This document shows positions 34,820 through 43,829 of a DNA stretch of 64,000 nt, one piece after another. Location: contig NZ_JAPJBQ010000002.1 in assembly GCF_026421305.1 (NCBI RefSeq), positions 806,001 through 870,000 on the forward strand, given 5' to 3'. How positions within the stretch are numbered: position 1 is the first letter of the stretch; each line of letters begins with the position of its first letter. The notes under the pieces were generated by a model, which ran no database searches, was not told where the DNA came from, and was given only the letters and a program-made list of their open reading frames with translations. Source of the DNA: Dyella silvae (GTDB lineage Bacteria; Pseudomonadota; Gammaproteobacteria; Xanthomonadales; Rhodanobacteraceae). The position numbers and the translations under genes are program-made.

Positions 34820-35584
34820 TCAGGTTCGCGTGATCGAGACACCGCCATCGACAAGCGAGGCCGTGCCGGTCACAAACGCTGAATCGTCGGATGCCAGGTA
34901 GAGTACCGAGCGCGCAAGTTCCTCGGGCGTGGCGACGCGCTTGAGCGCATGAAGGTTGGTGATGAACGTGCGGGTCTCTTCCGTGTCGTTCTTGTCCCGG
35001 TACATCTCCGTATCGACGGCGCCGGGAAGCACCGCATTGACGCGCACGCCCTGAGGGCCAAACTCCGAAGCCAGCGCCTGGGTAAGGCCGATCAGACCAG
35101 CCTTGCTTGCTGCGTAGGCTGCCGTGCCGGGAAAGGCAAAGGAGTAGCCGACAAAGGTGGAGGTGAAGATCACCGAGCCGCCGCCGTTCTTGAGCATTTG
35201 GGCAATCTGGTGCTTCGCGCCCAGAAACGGGCCGGTGAGGTTGATGGCCAGCGTCTGGTTCCAGCCCTCTTCGCTGACGTCGGTGCTGGCGCCACCTTCG
35301 CCCAAGGTGCCTGCGTTGTTGAACGCCACATCCAGTTGCCCGAACTTTGCCACGGCAAGATCGACCAGGGCTTTGGCGTAAGCCTCCGAACGGACATCGC
35401 CCGCCAGCGCTACGGCCACGCCACCGTCCGCTTCAATTTCCTTCACCAGCGTTTGGAGTTCAGACTCGCGGCGTGCACCCACAACGACCTTGGCACCCTC
35501 TTTCGCGAAGAGCTTTGCGGTTGCCCGGCCGATGCCCGAGCTGGCGCCGGTCACCAGCGCCACTTTGTTGGTCAGACGTGTCAT
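34820..35584 (-). CDS. SDR-family NAD(P)-dependent oxidoreductase
   Basis: A 254-residue classical short-chain dehydrogenase. The coenzyme motif TGASSGIGRA (TGxxxGxG), the NNAGTL motif and the catalytic tetrad in SVIFTSTFVGYSFAFPGTAA with YAASKAG (YxxxK) are present. PGAVDTEMYRD follows. The start has GGAG nine nt upstream of ATG 35584. A LysR-type gene lies upstream on the same strand, separated by 155 bp, and may control it. The substrate cannot be told from sequence. Genes of this type are often part of stress-inducible SDR/LysR pairs. Confidence 0.9.
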   Translation of the reverse strand: MTRLTNKVALVTGASSGIGRATAKLFAKEGAKVVVGARRESELQTLVKEIEADGGVAVALAGDVRSEAYAKALVDLAVAKFGQLDVAFNNAGTLGEGGASTDVSEEGWNQTLAINLTGPFLGAKHQIAQMLKNGGGSVIFTSTFVGYSFAFPGTAAYAASKAGLIGLTQALASEFGPQGVRVNAVLPGAVDTEMYRDKNDTEETRTFITNLHALKRVATPEELARSVLYLASDDSAFVTGTASLVDGGVSITRT

Positions 35585-35739
35585 GTTGGTATCTCCAGAT
35601 AGGTTGGGACACATGCCCGCGGCATGTGATGGACATACCTTGATCCCTCGCCACTGAAATGACTTACCACCGCGTTGGCGCTCACGTTCGAATTCATCGA
35701 ACGTGTTGGCGCCAGTCGTTCGGGAGGGCTCACCCCCGG

Positions 35740-36657
35740 CTACTCAACGATGTTTCGCCCCTGGATAAAGCGTTTCGCCAGCCGCGGTTGACGCAATTGC
35801 TCGAGCCACCAGGCAAGTGCACGCCCTTCCTGGTCACCGCGCCATGCCACATAGAGAACATTAGGCTCGCGGGGGTCGGCCACACGGCGTTGCACCAGCT
35901 CACCGCTGGCAAGCATGGCGCTGACGCGTTGGCGGGGTAGCCAACCAACGCCGAGTCCATCGCGCTGGGTCAACGCCTTGGCCCGGATGCTTGGCACCGC
36001 GAGCGTGGTCTGGCCGCCGATGACGCCATAGGCCCGGCCTTCGTTCCGGTGGGAGGTGTCCGCCACCACCACCGAACGGTGGGCGGCAATCATCTCGCGC
36101 GTCAGCGGCTCTTTGACCTTGGCGAGCGGGTGGCGCGGCGAGATAGCGAAAACCCATTCGATAACACCCAGTTCAAACCAGCGAAGATTGGGTGTAGAGG
36201 GTGGCTCGTTGGTCGCGCCGATCACCAGGTCCGCGCGTCCGTCGCGTAGTGCCTCCCATGTGCCGCCCAGTACTTCATGCGTGATGCGTAGCGCGACGCC
36301 GGAATGGAGCGCATCAAAGGCACGGATCACCGGCATCAGCAGCTCATACTCAATGATTTCATCCGTCACGATCCACAGACGATCTTCCCAGCCACTGGCT
36401 ACTTGCTTGACGCGTTGGGTCAGTCGCTCAAGGTCCATGCTGAGCCGCATGGCTTCCTTGGTCAGCAACTGGCCAGCGGGTGTGAGTTGCAGACGGTAGC
36501 GACGGCGATCGAACAGCAGGGCATCGAACCGTGCCTCTAACTGACGTGCCGCATGCGAAATAGTCGATGGCGCCTTGCCCAGACGTGCCGCTGCACCGGA
36601 GAGACTTCCGCTATCGCGAATCGCTGCGAGCAGGGCCAGTTCGTCCTCGGACAACAT
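35740..36657 (-). CDS. LysR-family transcriptional regulator
   Basis: A 305-residue regulator. The N-terminal winged helix-turn-helix reads LAAIRDSGSLSGAAARLGKA, then STISHAARQLEARFDALLFD. The effector domain covers about residues 90-300. The ATG at 36657 follows AAGGATCACCT, a good ribosome-binding site; the frame open upstream to 36711 is not used. It is transcribed toward the SDR gene and could regulate it or itself. Effector unknown. The helix-turn-helix starts one residue after MLSEDELAL, typical of LysR proteins. Confidence 0.9.
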   Translation of the reverse strand: MLSEDELALLAAIRDSGSLSGAAARLGKAPSTISHAARQLEARFDALLFDRRRYRLQLTPAGQLLTKEAMRLSMDLERLTQRVKQVASGWEDRLWIVTDEIIEYELLMPVIRAFDALHSGVALRITHEVLGGTWEALRDGRADLVIGATNEPPSTPNLRWFELGVIEWVFAISPRHPLAKVKEPLTREMIAAHRSVVVADTSHRNEGRAYGVIGGQTTLAVPSIRAKALTQRDGLGVGWLPRQRVSAMLASGELVQRRVADPREPNVLYVAWRGDQEGRALAWWLEQLRQPRLAKRFIQGRNIVE

Positions 36658-37094
36658 AGGTGATCCTTTCCAACGATGGCGTGGCAGGCATGGTAGGGCG
36701 TATCCCTGCATCTCACCAAGATCGCGCTTTCACAGACTGACCCGGTGCGCCGTTCTTGCCCAAGGCGGACAACCGCCTCGGCGGCGTTGAGGTGGGCGGC
36801 AATCGCTTCATGCACCACACCGCTGAAGACGGTAACGATGCCGATGGGCGCGGAGTTGTGTGAGGCGTCATGGAGCCATCGGCGAAACATAGGTTTCGCT
36901 CAGACAGCGTGCTTGAGGCACAGGGTTGCCAGGGACTGGCCAGTGAACAAACGTCAATTCCGCGTGAACGATTGAATCCGTATCGCGCATAGCCGTATCG
37001 CTTTGTCATTCGCTTTATATACTGTTGGGAGCAATCACATCCGCAGCGCTCCAGATAGCACGACTCACGCACGCGACACGCGAGGAGAGTGGGC
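36658..37094. other. 437-bp spacer, possible decayed reading frame
   Basis: A minus-strand frame at 36713-36890 gives a protein-like stretch (HDASHNSAPIGIVTVFSG, then AAHLNAAEAVVRLGQERR) that ends in unrelated residues. I do not recognise it and cannot tell a remnant from chance. Near 37014-37023 an A/T-rich TTTATATACT may be the -10 region of the response-regulator gene. Confidence 0.3.
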
Positions 37095-38228
37095 ATGGTG
37101 GCGAATGACGTTACAAAGCGTCCCACGATACTTGTGGTGGACGATGGTCCGGATAACCGGATGCTTCTGTCGGAGTTGCTCAAGCCGCTCTATAACGTCC
37201 TGACGGCTTCCGACGGCGAAGAAGGGCTGCGCATCGCGCTGGCACCTGAAAAGATCGATCTGATTCTGCTGGATGTCGTGATGCCAGGCATCTCGGGTTT
37301 TGAGGTCTGCAGGCAACTCAAGTCGCGACTCGAAACCCGTGCCATCCCGGTCATCTTTTTGACCACATTGAACGCGACAGAAGACGAGACGCGAGGGCTG
37401 GTGCTTGGTGCGGTCGACTACGTCACCAAACCCATCAATCCTCCTGTGCTGATGGCGCGCGTCGCCACCCATCTTCGTTTGAAAGCGGTCTCGGATTTCC
37501 TCCGGGACAAAAACGAATATCTGGAACAGGAAGTGGCGCGCCGCACGCACGAGGTGATGGTCGTGCAGGAAGTGACCATTCTCGCGCTGACGTCACTGGC
37601 CGAGGCGCGGGATAACGAGACCGGCAATCACATACGTCGCACACAGCACTACGTGAAAGTGTTGGCGGATCATCTCAAGGATCACCCCAGGTTCGCGGGC
37701 GAGCTGGATGAGGAGAAGCGGCGCCTGCTGTACCAGTCGGCACCGTTACACGATATCGGCAAGGTCGGTATTCCCGACAGCATTCTTCTGAAGCAGGGGC
37801 GCCTGACGCCGGAAGAGTTTGAGGTGATGAAGACCCATACCACGATAGGCCGTGATGCGATCCAGAATGCGGAGGATCATTTGGGCATCAATGTTCCCTT
37901 CCTGCGGCTCGCCAAGGAAATGGCCTATTGCCATCAGGAACGATGGAACGGAACGGGTTATCCCGAGGGGCGAGCCGGAGAAGACATTCCGCTTTCCGCC
38001 CGCTTGATGGCGGTGGCTGACGTCTACGACGCCTTGATCAGCCGAAGGGTCTACAAGAAGGGCATGCCGCACGAGCAGGCCATGCAGCTGATCAAGAACG
38101 GGCGAGGTATCGACTTTGATCCCGATATTGTCGACGCCTTTCTGGTGCTGCAGGGCGAGTTTCAGGCGATTGCCAGGCGCTTTGCCGATGCTGACGTACA
38201 CGCGCAAGACGAACGGTTGGGCGTGTAG
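37095..38228 (+). CDS. Response regulator with HD-GYP c-di-GMP phosphodiesterase domain
   Basis: A 377-residue two-domain protein. The receiver (about 10-125) has the phospho-acceptor Asp60 in LILLDVVMPG and the conserved Lys in DYVTKPINPP. A coiled linker (EYLEQEVARRTHEVM) joins it to an HD-GYP domain with LHDIGKVGIPD (His219, Asp220) and NGTGYPEGRAG (Gly288-Pro290). It should hydrolyse cyclic di-GMP when phosphorylated, like RpfG. The ATG at 37095 has AGGAG upstream; a GTG at 37089 is possible. The hybrid kinase starts 36 bp downstream on the same strand, so the two probably form a signalling pair. Confidence 0.92.
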   Translation: MVANDVTKRPTILVVDDGPDNRMLLSELLKPLYNVLTASDGEEGLRIALAPEKIDLILLDVVMPGISGFEVCRQLKSRLETRAIPVIFLTTLNATEDETRGLVLGAVDYVTKPINPPVLMARVATHLRLKAVSDFLRDKNEYLEQEVARRTHEVMVVQEVTILALTSLAEARDNETGNHIRRTQHYVKVLADHLKDHPRFAGELDEEKRRLLYQSAPLHDIGKVGIPDSILLKQGRLTPEEFEVMKTHTTIGRDAIQNAEDHLGINVPFLRLAKEMAYCHQERWNGTGYPEGRAGEDIPLSARLMAVADVYDALISRRVYKKGMPHEQAMQLIKNGRGIDFDPDIVDAFLVLQGEFQAIARRFADADVHAQDERLGV

Positions 38229-38263
38229 CGTCTCGTTCCTCCTGACGGGTGAGCCTTGTTGGC

Positions 38264-41200
38264 ATGAATGCCCTGTTCGAGCGATTGGTGCGACTACCGC
38301 TGCGCCGCCGAATCCAGATCGGCTTTGGCGGCGCGTTGCTGTTGGCGGTGCTGTTGGGTGCGTATGGCCTGAATGTTCAGCGGCTGCAGAAGGAGCGGAT
38401 GGACAGCCTGTACCAGAAGGACATGCTGGGGCTGGTGCATCTGGAGGAGGCCAGGACAGCGCTGGGCGATATCGGACAAAACCTGCGGGAGGCCGTACTG
38501 GTCGATCGTCTGGACGAACGTGCCGAAGCATTGCGTCAGTTGGCGGCGTCGGAAGCGGTGCTGCACCAGGAGATCGCGCAGGCGAGGCCTCTCATCTACC
38601 GCGACGACATCGAGCAGAAACTCGCGGCGTTCGAGCTCGCCTTTGCCGGTTACTGGCAACAGGTGCAAGACATCGAGACGCAGCTCAGAAATGCCGCAGG
38701 ATCGGCGGCCGCCCAGGATGCGGCCATCGCAAGCATGACCTCGCCGGCCTTCCGGCGAAGTGATGCGGCAGCGAAAGGTCTGCTGGCCAGTGTGGAGCAG
38801 ATGAAGCGTGACGGCGCTGATCAGGAAGTCGTAGCGGCAACCGTGCGCTTTCATCATGGCGTGCAGCTCACGATATGGCTGCTGGTGTTGGGTGTTATGG
38901 GGGGTGTGCTGTTCGCGCGCCTGGTCAGTCAATCCATCAGGCGACCGACGGAGGACCTGCGCCATGCACTCGATGCGCTGAGCTCCGGCGCGCTCGATAC
39001 GACCGTGCCATTTACCAACTATCCGAACGAAGCCGGTGAGCTCGCCCGTAGCATCGTGACCCTGCAGAACGAAGCCAGAAATATGGCAAGGCAGCGTTGG
39101 GTGAAGACCCACGTGGCGTCCATCTCCGCCGCGCTGCAGTCCGCGAGCGACGCCGACCAGCTGACCCAGCGCTTCCTCTCGGCCCTGGCGCTACTCATTC
39201 AATTGGGGCAGGGCGTTTTCTATGTCTACGAGGAGTCAGCAAAGCAATTGCAATGGTGTGGCGGCTATGCCGCCAGCGGTGCAAAGGCCACCATTTCATT
39301 GGGAGAGGGGTTGGTGGGGCAGTGTGCGGTGGATCGCCTGGCCGTGTCGGTGAAACAACCGGCTACCGACTTTCTGAGGGTGACCACAGGTCTGGGGGAG
39401 GGTGCCCCGGCCGAGATCATGGTGTTGCCTGTAGCGAGAGGCCATCGCCTGTATGGCGTGATGGAGCTGGCCACGCTGGCGCCGCTCTCCGAAGGTGAAC
39501 GTGAGTTGCTGGATGAACTCGTGCCGTTGTTGGCGATGAATATGGAGATTCTCGAGCGGGCCATGTGCACGCAGCAGCTTCTGCATGAGACCAGCCGGCA
39601 GGCCGAACTGACCGCGCAACAGGCGGTCGATCTGAAAGAGCAGACCATCGAGCTGGAAGCCCAAAAAGAAACCATCGCTGCGGCCAAAGCCTGGTACCGG
39701 GGCATTATTGACTCGGCGCCAGATGGCATCCTGATCGTCGACAAGGATGGCCGCATTCTGCTGGTGAACCCCAAGCTGGAGGCCATTTTCGGTTACGCAA
39801 GCGGCGAGCTGATCGGCACGCCGGTCGAGCGTCTCGTGCCGTACGCCGCTGGCGCCAGCCACGTTTTGTTTCGCCGTGAGTTCTTCGACCATGACATCAG
39901 CCGGCAGATGGGCAGTGGCAACGCCGATCTGCATGGCGTGCGAAAAGATGGCCGGGAGTTTTCCGTGGAAATCGGCCTGTCGTTTCTGCCCGATCTGGAA
40001 GGGCGCGGACGATGCGTGTGTGCATCGGTGCGCGACATCAGTGAGCGGCGCGCCCTGGAGGCTGCCATCCTCAAGAGCGAAGAGCGGCTTCAGTACATTC
40101 TGGATAGCGGTCCCATCGGCATTGCGGTGTCTACCGGCGGGCGGCTGCGGTTCGCCAATCCGAAATTTGTCGAGATGTTTGGCGTCGGTGCCGGGCAAGA
40201 GACCACCGACTTGTACGTCAACCGGGGCGAGCGCGAACAGATCTGGGCGAGCCTTGAAGCCGACGGCATCGTTGCCGAACGCGAAGTCAGGATGTACGAC
40301 CGGGCTGGCCGCGAGCGGGACATGCTGGTGACTTATCTGCCGATCAATTACGACGGCGAATCGGGTGCACTTGCCTGGGCCGTGGACATGACCGATCGCA
40401 AGGCGGCGGCAGATGCCGTGCAACGGGCCAGAGACGTTGCCGAAGAAGCCACCAGGGCAAAGAGTGATTTTCTGGCCAACATGAGCCACGAAATCCGCAC
40501 GCCCATGAACGCCATCATTGGCATCAGCCAGCTTGCGCTGGAGTCCGGGCCGGAGGCGAAACAGCGCGGTTACCTTGAGAAAATTCATCGCTCGGCGGGC
40601 AACCTGTTGGGAATCATCAACGACATCCTCGATTTTTCGAAGATCGAGGCAGGCCAGATGCATATGGAGCGTGTCGATTTCTGGCTGGAGGACGTGCTCG
40701 ATCAGCTGGCAAGCATGGTGGGCTTCAAGGCGGAGGAGAAGGGGCTGGAGCTGCTGTTCCGGCTGGCTTCCGACACGCCGGCGGGGCTCATCGGCGATCC
40801 GCTGCGCCTGGGCCAGATCTTGCTCAACCTGTGCAACAACGCGGTGAAGTTCACCGAGCATGGCTCGATTGTGGTGGGCGTCGAACGCGTGCCTGTAACG
40901 CACGATGGCGCGGAACTCCACTTCTGGGTGAAAGACACCGGCATCGGCATGACCAAGGATCAGTGCAGCCGCATCTTTGAATCCTTCGTGCAGGCGGACT
41001 CGTCTACCACGCGGCGTTACGGTGGCACCGGGCTTGGTCTGGCCATATCCCGGCGGCTGGTCGAATTGATGGACGGCCGACTCTGGGTAGAGAGCGAACC
41101 AGAGCAAGGTTCTACTTTCCACTTTCACGCCCGCTTCGGTCTGCAGCCGGGTGATCGGCAGCCGCGCCTCGCGCATCTTGAAGGGCTTGGCGGATTGCGC

Positions 41201-42421
41201 GTTCTGGTGGTTGACGACAGTGCGGAGGCTCGCGAAATACTTTCATTCATGATCGCCAGCCTCGGGCTTCAGGCGGACGTAGCCCCTGGCGGAGAAGAAG
41301 CACTGCGGCGCATCGACGATGCTCAGCGCGCGGGTCACCCGTACCAGCTCCTTCTGATGGACTGGAAAATGGCTGGCCTGGATGGTGTCGAAACCGTGGG
41401 GCGTCTTCAATCCAGTCCACGCGCACCTATTCCAGCGGTGATCATGGTGACCGCCTATGGCCGGGAGCAGGCGCTGGAAGAAGCGCACCGGCAAGGCGTG
41501 CGGCTCGATGGTGTGCTCGCCAAGCCAGTGACGCCTTATGTCTTGTCGACAGCGGTATGGCAGGCATTGAGCGAGGAAGGCGCGCCATCGCTATCGATGG
41601 CGCCTCAGCGTGCCGAACGCGATCGGGTGGTCGCATCGCTGGTAGGCTGCCGCGTGTTGCTCGTGGAGGACAACGAGCTGAATCAGGAGCTCGCCATTGA
41701 GCTGTTGCGTCGTGCCGGTATCGAGACGGTGTTGGCGCGCGATGGGCAGGAGGCACTGGACCTGCTGATGCGAGATTCGCATTTCGATGGCGTGTTGATG
41801 GATGGCCAGATGCCGGTCATGGATGGCTACACGGCCGCGCGCGCAATCCGGGATCAGCTGGCACTGGTTGATCTGCCGATCATTGCGATGACGGCGGATG
41901 CCATGGCCGGCGATCGCGATAAAGCCATCGCGGCAGGCATGAACGACCACATATCCAAACCGCTGGATGTGGATGCGATGTTTGCCACCATGGCGCGCTG
42001 GATCCATCCGAAGAAGCGTCAGGGTGAAGGGCTACCTTCAACGGAGCTCACGAAAGCTACTGGCATGCCCGAGTTGCCGGGCATCGACCAGCGAGCAGGG
42101 TTGGCCACTTGCGGCAACATCGAGCCGTTGTACGGGCGTCTGTTGTCGATGTTTTTGCACACGTATGCCGACTTCGCGAATGCGTTCAACGAGGCCAGGC
42201 AGGCCACTGACGAGAAGGCGGCATCGCGGCTCGCACACACGCTGCGGGGCGCCGCGGGCAATATCGGCGCCTTGCATGTGGCTGCGTCTGCTGCCGAGCT
42301 TGAACAGGCCTGCAACGCCAACGCGCCGCGGGAAGACATCGATCGTTTGCTCGCTGCCGTCAGTGCGGCGCTGCAGCCCGTGATCGATGGTCTGAGGACG
42401 CTCGAAGCTACGCCGATTTAG
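38264..42421 (+). CDS. Hybrid sensor histidine kinase (HAMP-GAF-PAS-PAS-HisKA-HATPase-REC-REC-HPt)
   Basis: A 1385-residue multi-domain kinase. Membrane helices near 20-38 and 207-226 flank a periplasmic sensor region, followed by HAMP, a GAF-like domain (~290-430), a coiled coil (~435-475) and two PAS domains (~480-605, ~610-715). The kinase core has NMSHEIRTPMN (His742) and an HATPase domain with G-boxes (DTGIGM; GGTGLGLAISRRLVE). Two receivers follow with Asp1033 (LLMDWKMAG) and Asp1180 (LMDGQMPVMDG). A C-terminal HPt domain has LAHTLRGAAGNIG (His1325). It could feed phosphoryl groups via HPt to the upstream HD-GYP regulator. A GTG at 38249 is an alternative start. Confidence 0.92.
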   Translation: MNALFERLVRLPLRRRIQIGFGGALLLAVLLGAYGLNVQRLQKERMDSLYQKDMLGLVHLEEARTALGDIGQNLREAVLVDRLDERAEALRQLAASEAVLHQEIAQARPLIYRDDIEQKLAAFELAFAGYWQQVQDIETQLRNAAGSAAAQDAAIASMTSPAFRRSDAAAKGLLASVEQMKRDGADQEVVAATVRFHHGVQLTIWLLVLGVMGGVLFARLVSQSIRRPTEDLRHALDALSSGALDTTVPFTNYPNEAGELARSIVTLQNEARNMARQRWVKTHVASISAALQSASDADQLTQRFLSALALLIQLGQGVFYVYEESAKQLQWCGGYAASGAKATISLGEGLVGQCAVDRLAVSVKQPATDFLRVTTGLGEGAPAEIMVLPVARGHRLYGVMELATLAPLSEGERELLDELVPLLAMNMEILERAMCTQQLLHETSRQAELTAQQAVDLKEQTIELEAQKETIAAAKAWYRGIIDSAPDGILIVDKDGRILLVNPKLEAIFGYASGELIGTPVERLVPYAAGASHVLFRREFFDHDISRQMGSGNADLHGVRKDGREFSVEIGLSFLPDLEGRGRCVCASVRDISERRALEAAILKSEERLQYILDSGPIGIAVSTGGRLRFANPKFVEMFGVGAGQETTDLYVNRGEREQIWASLEADGIVAEREVRMYDRAGRERDMLVTYLPINYDGESGALAWAVDMTDRKAAADAVQRARDVAEEATRAKSDFLANMSHEIRTPMNAIIGISQLALESGPEAKQRGYLEKIHRSAGNLLGIINDILDFSKIEAGQMHMERVDFWLEDVLDQLASMVGFKAEEKGLELLFRLASDTPAGLIGDPLRLGQILLNLCNNAVKFTEHGSIVVGVERVPVTHDGAELHFWVKDTGIGMTKDQCSRIFESFVQADSSTTRRYGGTGLGLAISRRLVELMDGRLWVESEPEQGSTFHFHARFGLQPGDRQPRLAHLEGLGGLRVLVVDDSAEAREILSFMIASLGLQADVAPGGEEALRRIDDAQRAGHPYQLLLMDWKMAGLDGVETVGRLQSSPRAPIPAVIMVTAYGREQALEEAHRQGVRLDGVLAKPVTPYVLSTAVWQALSEEGAPSLSMAPQRAERDRVVASLVGCRVLLVEDNELNQELAIELLRRAGIETVLARDGQEALDLLMRDSHFDGVLMDGQMPVMDGYTAARAIRDQLALVDLPIIAMTADAMAGDRDKAIAAGMNDHISKPLDVDAMFATMARWIHPKKRQGEGLPSTELTKATGMPELPGIDQRAGLATCGNIEPLYGRLLSMFLHTYADFANAFNEARQATDEKAASRLAHTLRGAAGNIGALHVAASAAELEQACNANAPREDIDRLLAAVSAALQPVIDGLRTLEATPI

Positions 42422-42596
42422 TCGATGTTGCTTCCACACGTACAAGGAGTGACCGTCTCATGGAACGGAGACCACTTTCGAAAAGGCGACCCGAATCGGG
42501 ACGGCGGCGCATGAAGTGGCGCGGCATCCTCTGACAGACAGCGGAGGGATGGCTGGTTACTTTCCGGTGGTCATTGCAGCACCGCAGTGAAGTAAC

Positions 42597-42630
42597 GCGG
42601 ATCGCGTGAGTTGCAGCTCACGCGACCCGC
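42597..42630. terminator. 14-bp stem-loop upstream of a short reading frame
   Basis: GCGGATCGCGTGAG and CTCACGCGACCCGC pair at 13 of 14 positions around TTGCAG. There is no T run, so terminator function is uncertain; it may instead be a leader structure, as it ends 31 bp before the short frame at 42661. Confidence 0.45.
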
Positions 42631-42660
42631 TGACCATAAGCAGCTTGCTAGGAGTTGATC

Positions 42661-42753
42661 ATGGCTACACCGGATCATACGGCACCCACGCGCTCGCCGA
42701 ATTCCCACGGAGGCACCCTCAGGGTCTCTCCCGCGCCGCCGCCTTCCCGGTGA
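42661..42753 (+). CDS. Possible 30-residue peptide
   Basis: ATGGCTACACCGG opens a 30-codon frame with a good ribosome-binding site (AGGAG eight nt upstream). The product begins MATPDHTAPTRSPNSHGG and is polar and proline-rich, with no homology I recognise. The site and the hairpin before it are the only evidence; it could be non-coding. Confidence 0.25.
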   Translation: MATPDHTAPTRSPNSHGGTLRVSPAPPPSR

Positions 42754-42827
42754 CCGCCGCATGGCGTAACGGTCATTCCGGCCGTGCGCCGCAACCCGAT
42801 ATGGGCTGACATATCGCCAGGGCATAT

Positions 42828-42849
42828 GCCGATAGGGATCACTATCGGC
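42828..42849. promoter_or_regulatory. Perfect palindrome, likely operator of the HigA-like gene
   Basis: GCCGATAG and CTATCGGC flank GGATCA, 43 bp upstream of the HigA-like start. Antitoxin-type HTH proteins bind such palindromes to repress their own operon, so this is a good operator candidate. Confidence 0.55.
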
Positions 42850-42892
42850 GCCGATCCCTGGCTTTAGCACGACTTACAGGGAAATCAGTTGC

Positions 42893-43261
42893 ATGATCGT
42901 ATGGATACCCCTGCATCCGCAGATGGAAGTGACACGTACACTCCCCGTGCGTTCGCCCGCCGAGGTACTTCAACAGGACTATCTTCGGGCGCGCGGCATT
43001 TCGCTCGCGCAACTGGCGCGGATGTCGGGCATCCCCATCGCCAGTGTCAGGCGTATTGCATCAGGTCAACGCGTAAGTCCCATCAGCCCGGGGATCGCGC
43101 TGCGCCTGGCTGCCGTATTTGGCACCAGTGCACTGTACTGGCTGGCGCTACAGGCCCGTTATGACCTTGACCGCAAGCACTCCGAGCGAGAAAGAGTGTG
43201 GTTGCCCGACGAGGCGATGCAAGGTGGCGCTGGCCGGACTGAGATTGACCACGCGCGATAG
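42893..43261 (+). CDS. HigA/VapI-like XRE-family HTH protein without adjacent toxin
   Basis: Up to 122 residues. The middle is a HigA-type helix-turn-helix: RSPAEVLQQDYLRARGISLAQ, then LARMSGIPIASVRRIASGQR and ALRLAAVFGTSALYWLALQARYDL, the pattern of addiction-module antidotes. The C-terminus is polar and divergent. ATG 42893 has AGGGAA upstream; an in-frame ATG at 42926 (MEVTRTLPVRSP) would be closer to the family N-terminus. No HigB/RelE toxin is seen on either side, so it is an orphan regulator or the toxin has been lost. The palindrome at 42828-42849 may be its operator. Confidence 0.75.
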   Translation: MIVWIPLHPQMEVTRTLPVRSPAEVLQQDYLRARGISLAQLARMSGIPIASVRRIASGQRVSPISPGIALRLAAVFGTSALYWLALQARYDLDRKHSERERVWLPDEAMQGGAGRTEIDHAR

Positions 43262-43455
43262 TGCGAGCGTGGCATAGCACCACTCAGCCGGTGGCGTCTC
43301 GCGAAGAGCCTGCCTTGATCGGTATCACCCAGAGATCCTGGCTGACGATTGAAGACATGGCGTTATGAAGTGGCGGGCATCGTGCCTGGCCGGTGCGGCA
43401 AGCGGGGCACGAATGCACCCGCCTGCGGCAAACAAGTTCAAGGGATGAAGCGAGA

Positions 43456-43737
43456 TTACTCCTCGCCGTCTTCCTCTTCCTCGTCTTCCTCTTCTTCGTC
43501 CTCTTCGAATTCGGCAAGCTCTTCCACGCGTTGGAAGTTGGCCGCTTCGTCGGCAAAGCTGATGCGCTTGCCATCGGCGCGCATCGGACGAACGTCGCGG
43601 CGCTTGCCGCCCGCTTCGTCGGATTCCACCAGGGCAAAGCAGACCAGCGACTCGGCGGTTTCTTCGCCGGCTTCGTCGTAGACGGCAACCCAGCCGGTAG
43701 CCGGCATGATCTGGATGATGGTTTCTTGCTTGGACAT
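43456..43737 (-). CDS. Small hypothetical protein with poly-acidic tail
   Basis: A 93-residue protein starting MSKQETIIQIMPATGWVAVY with GGAG before the ATG at 43737. The first 65 residues look like a compact beta-rich domain (VCFALVESDEAGGKRRDVRP, then MRADGKRISFADEAANFQRV). The last ~25 residues are almost only Glu and Asp, encoded by a repetitive cct/tcc tract (43457-43510) prone to slippage. I do not recognise the family. An upstream in-frame ATG at 43818 is unlikely. The gene stands alone between a HigA-like gene and a methyltransferase gene on the same strand as the latter. Confidence 0.65.
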   Translation of the reverse strand: MSKQETIIQIMPATGWVAVYDEAGEETAESLVCFALVESDEAGGKRRDVRPMRADGKRISFADEAANFQRVEELAEFEEDEEEEDEEEEDGEE

Positions 43738-43829
43738 GACCGCTCCGCGTTGGTTAAACAGCGAAGCTTGCCCGGCGCCCAAGGGGACTGCAAGCGGGTT
43801 CGTTGCGGGGTGGTTCACACACCTTTCGG

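Larger units (their letters stand above)
42422..42892. other. 471-bp regulatory spacer
   Basis: It holds a strong hairpin, a possible 30-residue leader reading frame and a perfect palindrome, each listed separately, and otherwise no convincing gene. In particular I see no RelE/HigB-like toxin frame that would partner the HigA-like gene that follows. Confidence 0.6.

Noticed and set aside
39296-41176. 626-codon antisense frame inside the hybrid kinase
   Set aside because: It covers well-defined GAF, PAS and kinase domains on the other strand and has no motif of its own.
42597-42630. Stem-loop as a tRNA or other structured RNA gene
   Set aside because: Only one stem, no tRNA arms or anticodon; kept as a hairpin only.
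43470-43520. Short tandem repeat as a CRISPR or variable-number repeat array
   Set aside because: It is the codon tract of a poly-acidic protein tail without spacers.
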